Shown: one piece after another, positions 5,508-13,000 of the stretch
Layout: each line of letters opens with the position of its first letter
How positions within the stretch are numbered: the first letter of the stretch is position 1
DNA from: Candidatus Brocadiia bacterium
GTDB taxonomy: Bacteria; Planctomycetota; Uabimicrobiia; Uabimicrobiales; JABWCH01
Length of the DNA: 40,593 nucleotides
NCBI GenBank assembly: GCA_013359215.1
Contig: JABWCH010000019.1
Coordinates: 1-40,593 of the forward strand
Reading direction: 5' to 3'
Made by a program: the position numbers and the translations under genes
Notes under the pieces: generated by a model
The model's input: the letters and a program-made list of their open reading frames with translations, nothing else
Database searches by the model: none
What the model was told of the DNA's origin: nothing

Positions 5508-7556
5508 ATGAACATTATAACCAATCTGTCTGGCAGGCTAAGGAATACTCCCCTTCCTGTGAACGATGGCCTTTTTCCTGTTTTTGAGGCCGTCATTAAC
5601 TCAATTCATTCTATTGAAGAGATAGATATGCCAATTACGGATGGGAATATTTGTGTAGAAATTATTCGAGACAAGCAACAGGAATTTTCTTTTGAAGAAA
5701 AAAAAAGAGGACCCGTTCCATGCAGGGAAATTATTGGTTTTAAAATTTCCGACAATGGCATTGGATTTAATGAAGACAATATGAATTCTTTCCTAACTCT
5801 GGACAGCGATTATAAATCATATAAAGGGTGTCGCGGAATTGGAAGGCTTTTATGGCTTAAGGCATTTGATATGGCCATTATTTCTAGCCTATACAAAGAT
5901 AAAAATAATCTTTTAAAATTAAAATCTTTCAAATTCACAGCAAAGGACGGAATATCGGAAGAAAAAATCCAAGATAGCGAAAAAGGCACGATAGAAACCA
6001 ATATACACCTAAGTGGTTTTTCTAAAAAATATCGCAATTGTTCTCGAAAAACAACAAAAGCTATTGCGTATAGCCTATTTGAGCATTGCCTATGGTATTT
6101 TATAAGAAAAGAAGGCGTGCCAAAAATTTTCGTAAAAGATGATGATGAAAAAATACTGCTAAACGATATGTATTCTGAATTTATAGTTTCTGCGAAAGAA
6201 TCAGAATTGCTAAAAATAAAAAATGAGACTTTTGAGCTTATACATATAAAAACAAGGACAAATATTTCTGGTTCACACGCAATAGCATTCTGCGCAGCCA
6301 ATCGCCTTGTTAAAGAAGAAAACATTTCAAATGCAATTCCTGGTTTATATAATAGACTTCATGATGATTCTGGAGAATTTACATATAAATGCTATGTAAT
6401 ATCTGATTTTTTAACAGATTCTGTCCGGGCCGATAGAACGGGTTTTGATATTTCAGAGTCTGAATCCGAAGATATGTTTTCTGGGACAGAAATATCATTA
6501 AAAGAAATCAGAAATGCCTTGATAAAACAAATTTCCATATACCTTTCTAAATATATAAAAGAAAATAAGGAGAAATCAGAAAATAGAATTCAAAATTTTG
6601 TATCACAAAAAGCTCCAAGATATAGGCCAATTCTGTCGAGAATTCCAGAAGAAAAATTATGCATTGACCCAAATATAAGCGATAAAGATCTTGAAGTTGT
6701 TCTTCACAAACATCTTGCAGAAATTGAAGAAAATTTTATCATTGATGGCCATAATATAATGGAAATAGAAATTGGTAAAGATGGCCTTGAAGATTATCAA
6801 AAAAGGATAAAAAAATATCTTAGTACTTTGGAAGATATAAAAAAATCTGATTTGGCGAATTATGTATCACATAGGAAAGTTATATTGGATATTTTCGAGA
6901 AAGCAATCAAGCTAGGGAAAAATGGAAAATATCAAAGAGAAGAGGTTATCCATAATTTGATATTCCCCATGGGACACGATTCTAATGAATTGACATTTGA
7001 TGAATTTAATTTGTGGATCATTGATGAAAGGCTTGCTTTCCATAATTACCTTGCATCTGATAAGGCGATAAAAGCAATGCCAATTAGTGATAGTAAAGAC
7101 ATAAAAAGGCCCGATATTTTAGCATTGAATATTTTTGACAATCCTATTCTTGTGGCAGAGGGTGAAAAAATTCCTATGGCATCTATTGTTATCGTTGAAA
7201 TTAAAAGGCCGATGAGGGATGATGCTTCTTATGGAGAAGAGCAAGACCCAATTAAGCAGACCATGGGATATTTAAAAAAAATAAGATCGGGAACAGTATT
7301 AACTTCATCAGGAAGACCTATCCTTGGCACTGAACAAATACCTGGATTTTGTTATATAATATGTGATATTACTCAAAGCATAAAAGACCTATGTGCCGAT
7401 TATGATGCCATAAAAACAAGCGATGGCATGGGCTATTTCTTTTTTCATAAATCTTATTCTGTCTATGTTGAGGTTATTTCTTTTGACAGGCTTCTTAATG
7501 CAGCAAAAGAAAGAAATAGGGCATTTTTCGACAAGCTTGGCTTGCCATCTACTTAA
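5508..7556 (+). CDS. GHKL ATPase fused to a PD-(D/E)XK nuclease-like domain; candidate defence protein
   Basis: 682 residues. The N-terminal ATPase has the GHKL boxes: an N-box FEAVINS (Glu27, Asn31), DNGIGF (Asp82, Gly84, Gly86) and GCRGIGR (107-113), as in HATPase_c_3 proteins related to MutL, Hsp90 and MORC. A helical middle follows. The C-terminal part has RPDIL (Asp536), VEIKRP (Glu564, Lys566) and a downstream Gln near 583, the layout of a PD-(D/E)XK nuclease. GHKL ATPases joined to nucleases are known from prokaryotic conflict systems; I cannot assign a named system. It has its own regulatory region and is followed by a convergent nuclease-like gene. The start at 5508 has an AAAGGA site. 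Composition is more AT-rich than its neighbours, suggesting separate acquisition. Confidence 0.85.
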   Translation: MNIITNLSGRLRNTPLPVNDGLFPVFEAVINSIHSIEEIDMPITDGNICVEIIRDKQQEFSFEEKKRGPVPCREIIGFKISDNGIGFNEDNMNSFLTLDSDYKSYKGCRGIGRLLWLKAFDMAIISSLYKDKNNLLKLKSFKFTAKDGISEEKIQDSEKGTIETNIHLSGFSKKYRNCSRKTTKAIAYSLFEHCLWYFIRKEGVPKIFVKDDDEKILLNDMYSEFIVSAKESELLKIKNETFELIHIKTRTNISGSHAIAFCAANRLVKEENISNAIPGLYNRLHDDSGEFTYKCYVISDFLTDSVRADRTGFDISESESEDMFSGTEISLKEIRNALIKQISIYLSKYIKENKEKSENRIQNFVSQKAPRYRPILSRIPEEKLCIDPNISDKDLEVVLHKHLAEIEENFIIDGHNIMEIEIGKDGLEDYQKRIKKYLSTLEDIKKSDLANYVSHRKVILDIFEKAIKLGKNGKYQREEVIHNLIFPMGHDSNELTFDEFNLWIIDERLAFHNYLASDKAIKAMPISDSKDIKRPDILALNIFDNPILVAEGEKIPMASIVIVEIKRPMRDDASYGEEQDPIKQTMGYLKKIRSGTVLTSSGRPILGTEQIPGFCYIICDITQSIKDLCADYDAIKTSDGMGYFFFHKSYSVYVEVISFDRLLNAAKERNRAFFDKLGLPST

Positions 7557-7583
7557 TTTCGGGTGACATTGGAAAAAATGAAC

Positions 7584-7605
7584 ATACTGCGCACAGGCGC
7601 AGTAT
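7584..7605. terminator. Possible bidirectional terminator hairpin
   Basis: ATACTGCGC and GCGCAGTAT form a perfect 9-bp stem with a 4-base loop in the 60-bp gap between two convergent genes. There is no strong T-tract on either side, so termination is inferred from position and stem stability. Confidence 0.55.
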
Positions 7606-7616
7606 CCCATAACATC

Positions 7617-8198
7617 CTACCAAAACACAGGCTTAAATTTTTTATCATTCTTGATAACCACATCTTCGCCTGCCTGCCCCAGGACGAATAGTCCCTTTTT
7701 ATAAGCATATCGGTCTGCCTTGCCAGTTATTTCTATGCCTGCTACTGCCCCTATAAGCTTTCTGTCTTTGTATTCAGGAAAGAAGAGCTTGAATTTTTGT
7801 AGCTCCTCCAGGAATTCGTTTACATCGTCAATGCCCAGGGTGCTTTTGACCTCTATAGCGATAACGTAATCGTGGTTAATGCCTAGAATATCAATCTCCA
7901 TATCGCCATGCTCTACAGAATGCGCCTGGGCTCTCTGATAAACTCGCTCGATAGGAATGCTTCTTTCCCTAAACACTCTTGATATGCCAGGAGCGATAAT
8001 ACACTCGACAAATTTCCCCCACTTATCCTTTATGCTCTCCAGCTCACGGGTTACTCTGTCTACGTTCTTCGTAGTATTCTCTATTTGGGCATCTGTCTTT
8101 GCTTGTTTTTTGCTTAGATCGTGGAACAATGCCCACACTTCGGCTATCTGCTTATTGTTCTGCTCTACCAATGCTTCTATGGTTGATAAGGGTGTCAT
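7617..8198 (-). CDS. Coiled-coil plus PD-(D/E)XK nuclease-like protein (DUF3782-like)
   Basis: 193 residues. Residues 1-60 form a coiled coil. From about 60 a restriction-endonuclease-like fold is suggested by WGKFVE, then MEIDILG with Asp103, then AIEVKST with Glu116 and Lys118, the D..E-x-K pattern. Proteins of this design are often annotated DUF3782 or hypothetical and are of unknown function. A strong AAAGGAG site precedes the ATG. The gene is convergent with the GHKL gene, so the two are not co-transcribed. Cleavage of foreign DNA is possible but unproven. Confidence 0.7.
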   Translation of the reverse strand: MTPLSTIEALVEQNNKQIAEVWALFHDLSKKQAKTDAQIENTTKNVDRVTRELESIKDKWGKFVECIIAPGISRVFRERSIPIERVYQRAQAHSVEHGDMEIDILGINHDYVIAIEVKSTLGIDDVNEFLEELQKFKLFFPEYKDRKLIGAVAGIEITGKADRYAYKKGLFVLGQAGEDVVIKNDKKFKPVFW

Positions 8199-8349
8199 GG
8201 GTAGCTCCTTTTTGTTTATGATTTTTTTTTTAAAAAAAATATATTATTTTTCCCTAACATATTTTATAATAATTCGTTATAATATTTATACTATGCATCA
8301 AAAGGACAAAATTTTTAAATGATTCAAATTAGAATAGAGAGGAAAAAAT
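8199..8349. promoter_or_regulatory. Divergent AT-rich intergenic region
   Basis: Lies between the genes at 7617-8198 (leftward) and 8350-8745 (rightward). It holds two TATAAT hexamers at 8265-8270 and 8278-8283 and a run of A and T on either side. No TTACNNNNGTTA operator is present. Either TATAAT could serve the rightward gene, although neither has a good -35. Confidence 0.35.
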
Positions 8350-8745
8350 ATGGAAGAAATAAGTACTCGTGATTTTCTTTTTTCCGTTTGCGTCTCTCCC
8401 AACAACACAAGAACCTTGACTGTATTTGAAGATGGTGAATCTTGCTCTATTGATCTTTCTCAAGAAATGGCAAAGACATTGGCTGATCTTCTTGCTGGCA
8501 AACCAGACATGGCAGACAAAGAACTTTTGGCCGAAATAGCATCTGGAATCAAAAAAACAAATGAGCATTTAGAGGCTGATCTTAAAATCAAGCTTGGCCT
8601 TTTGTCTTCGCACTCTAAGCCTCCTGAGAAAAATCCAGCCCAGATCAGAATTTTAAATGGTCTGGATTCAAAGCAAATGGAGCAATATTTTGAAAAAACG
8701 AGTGAGGCTTATCGTCATGAGCTAGGGAATATCTTTTTCCTTTAA
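8350..8745 (+). CDS. Hypothetical protein, 131 residues
   Basis: A soluble, mixed helical protein with no recognised domain. The N-terminal third looks beta-rich (FLFSVCVSP, LTVFEDG) and the rest helical. The start has an AGAGAGGA site 7 bases upstream. Its last 24 bases overlap the convergent gene at 8722-9015. It stands alone on the plus strand between leftward genes, and so appears to be an independent cargo gene. Confidence 0.65.
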   Translation: MEEISTRDFLFSVCVSPNNTRTLTVFEDGESCSIDLSQEMAKTLADLLAGKPDMADKELLAEIASGIKKTNEHLEADLKIKLGLLSSHSKPPEKNPAQIRILNGLDSKQMEQYFEKTSEAYRHELGNIFFL

Positions 8746-9015
8746 AACCTTTGGAATTCCATCATAAACATTTTTATAGAGATCGGCAATATCTCTATGC
8801 TCTAATTCGTTTAAACAAAAATTCATTACTTTCCAATTGTTTATAACTTCAAACCAAACGGTCTTGATGAAATCATTTGTTGCTGTTTCTCCTGGTGCTA
8901 TTTTAGATTGCAGCGCAGTATAATAAGCATTTATCAATTGCGCTGCAATCAATGGCCTTAATATTTTGTCTGTATCAACGGGCAAAATATTTTGATATAA
9001 TTTATCTAAATCCAT
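8722..9015 (-). CDS. Hypothetical helical protein, 97 residues
   Basis: Mostly alpha-helical by composition with conserved-looking aromatic residues (NAYYTALQ, VWFEVINNW) and no signal or membrane segment. AAAGGGG lies 9 bases before the ATG at 9013-9015. It follows the zinc-ribbon membrane gene by 22 bases in the same orientation, so it is probably co-transcribed from the repressor promoter. Function unknown; expression in the lysogen would fit an immunity or host-fitness role. Confidence 0.65.
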   Translation of the reverse strand: MDLDKLYQNILPVDTDKILRPLIAAQLINAYYTALQSKIAPGETATNDFIKTVWFEVINNWKVMNFCLNELEHRDIADLYKNVYDGIPKVLKEKDIP

Positions 9016-9037
9016 TTTTATAGCCCCTTTCTATATT

Positions 9038-9328
9038 TTATTTTGTTTGTGACAATATCCAAAGTATTATAATTATTATAATTATCAATATGCAGCCCTT
9101 TTGATCGCGGCCAAAAATATCCAATGGATTTTGAGTAAAGCAATTCGGGCATGGCATCCAATGGTGCGTCATTTGGCATTTTTTGCAATAAAACCATTCT
9201 GCTTTAATATCCCAATTCACATATCTTATCAATTTCGTGCTACCACAATTGGGACACTCTGCCCTGATAATCTGTTTGCACTTTACACATTTTCCTTCTT
9301 TATTGTATCCTCTGGTTTTGTCTCCCAC
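9038..9328 (-). CDS. Double zinc-ribbon protein with a C-terminal membrane anchor
   Basis: 96 residues. Four CxxC knuckles at 14-17, 25-28, 48-51 and 60-63 form two probable zinc ribbons. A run of Ile and Leu at 79-92 is a single membrane-spanning segment near the C-terminus. The best start is GTG at 9326-9328 with AGAAAGGG upstream; an ATG 3 bases further up is in another frame. The gene follows the repressor by 25 bases and is likely expressed in lysogens. A tail-anchored cytosolic zinc domain suits a sensor or superinfection-exclusion role, which is inference. Confidence 0.7.
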   Translation of the reverse strand: MGDKTRGYNKEGKCVKCKQIIRAECPNCGSTKLIRYVNWDIKAEWFYCKKCQMTHHWMPCPNCFTQNPLDIFGRDQKGCILIIIIIIILWILSQTK

Positions 9329-9353
9329 TGCATTCCCTTTCTAAAAAAAAATA

Positions 9354-9701
9354 TCATCCCTTCACCACAATTCCGTTTGCCTGGCGGTTGTTTGTTTGCG
9401 AGATATTGATGCCTGGCATGTTTAGCTTCTTTCCTATTTCTTGTATGAACGACTCTATTGTGTCTATCCTGGATTCTATAGAATTTCCGTTTCTTCTTTC
9501 TTTTTTTCTATCGGGGAATAGCTCGTCAACTATATCTAATTCTTTCGCGAGTTTTATCAAAATATCACCAGAGGGGATTTTTTTCCCTGCCTCCCACTGA
9601 GAAACAGCGGATGCGACAACCCCAATCTTTTGTGCCAAATCTGTTTGGCTTAGGCTTTTCCTTGCCCTTCCAACTCTGATTATGTCTTTTATTTGATTCA
9701 T
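9354..9701 (-). CDS. XRE-family phage repressor (CI-like, no peptidase domain)
   Basis: 115 residues. The helix-turn-helix occupies residues about 5-60, with SQTDLAQKIGVVASAVSQWEAGKKIPS as its core in two adjoining parts: the first helix SQTDLAQKIG and the recognition helix ASAVSQWEAG. The C-terminal half is short and charged, with a possible dimerising helix (IESFIQEIGKKL). There is no S24 LexA-like domain, so RecA-stimulated self-cleavage is not expected. An AAGGGG site precedes the ATG. It is divergent from the Cro-like gene and has operators in its own promoter, so it should be autoregulated. Confidence 0.88.
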   Translation of the reverse strand: MNQIKDIIRVGRARKSLSQTDLAQKIGVVASAVSQWEAGKKIPSGDILIKLAKELDIVDELFPDRKKERRNGNSIESRIDTIESFIQEIGKKLNMPGINISQTNNRQANGIVVKG

Positions 9702-9710
9702 TGTTTGCCC

Positions 9711-9761
9711 CTTACAAAAGTTATTTTATTTTACTATTGTTAATTATAATAACTTTTTTTC
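9711..9761. promoter_or_regulatory. Operator array at the repressor promoter
   Basis: Two full TTACNNNNGTTA sites at 9712-9723 and 9731-9742, centres 19 bp apart. A half-site (TAAC) sits at the next 19-bp position, 9750-9761, inside the promoter spacer. The full sites lie at and downstream of the repressor start point, fitting negative autoregulation. The weak half-site lies where the strongest repression would act, which would let the repressor keep being made at moderate levels. Confidence 0.75.
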
Positions 9762-9770
9762 TGATAACAA
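9743..9770 (-). promoter_or_regulatory. Repressor promoter PRM
   Basis: On the minus strand TTGTTA (9770-9765) is followed by 16 bases and TATAAT (9748-9743). The transcript would begin about 35 bases before the repressor start codon and could continue into the genes at 9328 and 9015. The -35 is weaker than those of PL and PR. Confidence 0.6.
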
Positions 9771-9784
9771 AAGAAAAAATATTC

Positions 9785-9813
9785 TTGACATTTTAACTTT
9801 AGTAATATAATAT
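9785..9813 (+). promoter_or_regulatory. Rightward early promoter PR
   Basis: TTGACA (9785-9790), a 17-bp spacer and TAATAT (9808-9813). It matches PL element for element, including an operator beginning 3 bases after the -35 hexamer and a second operator sharing the last T of the -10. It drives the Cro-like gene and the replication operon. Confidence 0.85.
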
Positions 9814-9843
9814 TACTTTTGTAACAAAAAATAACGAAAGAAA
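9794..9843. promoter_or_regulatory. Operator array OR
   Basis: Sites at 9794-9805 (the reverse complement of the middle OL site) and 9813-9824 (a fully palindromic TTACTTTTGTAA), centres 19 bp apart. A half-site follows at the next 19-bp step, 9832-9843. Occupancy of the first two would block RNA polymerase at PR. Confidence 0.8.
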
Positions 9844-9875
9844 AAAACAATTTGAAAGAAAGGTAGACAAGACGA

Positions 9876-10091
9876 ATGGAAAAAGAAAAAGAATGCGAAT
9901 TAAAAAAACTTGGCAAAGAAATAAAGCTTGCGAGAATAGCAAATGATTTAGATCAAAAAGAGCTTGGAGACAAGATAGGATATTCGGCTGCTGCTGTTTC
10001 TCATTGGGAGGCGGGGAAAAGAATTCCTTCTTATTTCGCAATAAAAAAAATAGAAGAAACTTTTAAAATAAAGCTTGGAGAAAAAAAATGA
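9876..10091 (+). CDS. Cro-like XRE regulator
   Basis: 71 residues, essentially one helix-turn-helix domain. Its recognition segment AAAVSHWEAGKRIPS is almost the same as that of the divergent repressor (ASAVSQWEAGKKIPS), which implies they bind the same operators. It is the first gene of the PR transcript. Its stop codon overlaps the start of the 1469-residue replication protein (ATGA). Expected role: shut off PRM and tune PL and PR during lytic growth. Confidence 0.88.
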   Translation: MEKEKECELKKLGKEIKLARIANDLDQKELGDKIGYSAAAVSHWEAGKRIPSYFAIKKIEETFKIKLGEKK

Positions 10092-13000
10092 ACCAAATCA
10101 AATACATTTCGATTAGCGACCTTAAGCCTCATCCATTAAACGCAAGCATATACAGCGATGGTTGCGATCAAGAATTGCTGGACGATATTAAAGAAAGAGG
10201 CATCAGGTCGCCCATTGAGGCAACTAAATCTCTCTTGATTGTTTCTGGGCATCGCAGATTTAATGCGGCTCAGATGCTAAAGCTTTCTGAGGTGCCAGTC
10301 ATTTTCTCCGATGTGGACGAAAATGATGAGCTGGCTGTTGAAGAGGCGTTGATCAAAGCGAATATACAGCGTCAAAAAACAGCCGAACAGGTAGCAAGAG
10401 AATATGCCAGGCTAAAGGAAATCGAAAAAGAAAAGGCTAGAAGAAGGATGTTGGAGGCTGGAAAGAGCAATTCTGGCTTAAAAAGCTTAAATGGCCCTAC
10501 GGTAAATTTACCGCAGGGTATCGAAACAGGAGAATCTCGCGAAATCGCTGCCAAAAAATTAGGCATATCCGCAAGCAACGCCGAGCGTTCAGCCAAAGTA
10601 ATAGCCCAAATAGACACCCTAAAACAACAAGGCCAGATCGAGAAGGCTGAACAGTTGCGAAAAACCCTAAACGAAAAATCGGTAAACGCGGCCTGGCAGC
10701 AAATCAAGCCAAAGAATGAAGAGCAAGAGCCAGAAAAGCCCGAAGAAAAAAAGAGGGAGGAGTCCCCTCGTCCGTTAAAGTGTCTATGCCCTGACTGGTA
10801 TATGGAAAATGTACCAGCACACATAAAAGAGTTTTTTATCAACCCCATTCTAAAAAAAAGATATTGGATCGAGGCTCAAACAGCGAGAAAAGAATTTCCA
10901 ATACCTGGAATAGAATGGAAAGACCTCGAAAAATTCTACGGAAATGTAGAAGCTGCAAGATTTTTCGAGGTAAAATATTGTTCAGGAAAAGCAGGAATCC
11001 CCGAAACGTGCTATTATTCCCCAGACATAAACCAAACAAAAACCTATCTTTCGGCGAAAATAAAAGAATCAAAATTGAGAAAGGTAATCGTTGAAAAAAA
11101 CGAAACAGGCCGTCATCCTTTTTGGGGGGAAGATGAAAAGCCTGAAAGCGTAAACGCCAATGCTGACAGCGAAGAAGAATTGCTCCTTTCTTATATGCAA
11201 CAGGTAGCAACAATAAAAAAAGATGAGGAAGGGCCAGAATCCCAGGAATCCATAGACACCCTTCGTGACGCAAAGCTTAAATCCTGCCAGGAGGAAAACA
11301 AGGCACTAAGGGAGCAGGCAAAGCGCGATCATGACGATTACGAAAAATTTTGTGAAGAATTCAACGCTCTCGCAAAGAAACTAAAACAATACCAAGACGA
11401 AAACATAACCCTGGACAAAAGATGTGCCACGCTAGAAGAGGAGAAAAAAGCCCTTGAAGTAAAAATTCTCGAACTTGTAAAAGAAAGCGAGACAGGAAAA
11501 GCCGAACCAGTTTTTTCTCCTATTCCTCCGCTGGTATACAAGAAGGTATGCGAAGAAAACACAAAACTGAAAGACCAGATTGCCAGCATGAAAAAGAAAT
11601 ATCCCCAGGAAGGATATAACCAGGCAACAATGGATGAAATTATCGCTGTTAAAAATGAAAATGAAAAGCTACAAGAAGAGAACGCAAGGCTCAAAGCAGA
11701 GATGCCAGCCCCTGCGGTATCGCAAGAAAGCGAAACAATCAAAAAATTAGAATTCGACAACATGGTATTGAAACGCCAGGTAGAAGACTTGACACTAAAG
11801 TGCGAAGAGCAAAGAATAACGATGTCCGAAGTGATGGAAAGAAATGTAGAGCTAAACGAAAAGGAGGAGATAGCCGTGCTATTCATGGAATTTTTATCAT
11901 TATTCCAGGGTGTAAAAAAAGGCAATGATGGCAATTTTTCTGCAATTTGCCCTGCGCATGAAGACAAAACACAGTCTCTGTCTGCAAAGGAAGAGGACGG
12001 GAAGATCATTTTGAACTGTTTTGCGGGCTGTACCTGTAAGCAAATTTGCCAGGCAATAGGAATAAAAGAAAGTGATCTTTTTGACCAAAAACAAGATTTT
12101 AGCGAGGGGCTTACGGTTGCATCTCTGGCAACTGATAAAAAAATTCCAGAAGAATTTTTAAGGGCTATCGGGCTGGTTGATATGGATAGAGAAAGGGTTT
12201 ATTCCTCTTTTGGAAAAATAGGAATGGGCGGGGCAAGCAGTGCTGTTCATATTCCTTATTGGGACATAAGGGGAAATCCTTCCAAAAGGCAGCGCATCCG
12301 CTATGACAAAAAGGCAAAAGACGGATCCAAATGGAGCTTTAGCGATGCTGCAATAGATGCCTATGGGGAATGGTATATTGCTGGCTATTCCCCTGATATA
12401 CTTATAATCGTAGAAGGCGAAAGCGACTGCTGGACGCTTTGGTATCATGGATACCAGGCGATAGGCATTCCTGGTGCCACTATGAAAAATTGCGTCAAAG
12501 AAGATGTGAAAAAATTCAAGAGAATATACCTTTCTTACGAGAAAGACAAGGCTGGCAAAAAATTCGTGCAGGATATTTCCAAAAAGCTTTCTGATATTGG
12601 GTATTCGGGAGAAATTTTTTTCTTTAAAATGCCAGAGGGGGCGAAAGACCCAAATGACCTTCATAAGATCAGCAAGGACTTCAGGGCAGATTTCCAAAGA
12701 ATTTTAGAGGCAGCAATGCCATCCAAGGAAATCGAAAAAGAAAAAGAGGCAAAAAAACCAGAGGAAATCCAGGAAGAAAATGAAGTCGAGGAAAGCGAGA
12801 TCGAGACGGGGGAGGTGGAAAGAGAAATTTTTTCAGACACAAACCCGCTCATTTCTTTTTTGATAGCAGAAAGGGGTATTTTCAGAAAAGAGACCATTCG
12901 CAAAAGAAAGAAAACTTTCGAAGAAATCAGACTTGTATGCGCAGACAAGGTTAAGATTACGAAGAGGCTAACGGATATTTTTGGAGAAGAAGCCTTTGTC

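Noticed and set aside
8350-9015. Toxin-antitoxin pair
   Set aside because: The two genes converge instead of forming an operon and neither shows a toxin or antitoxin motif.
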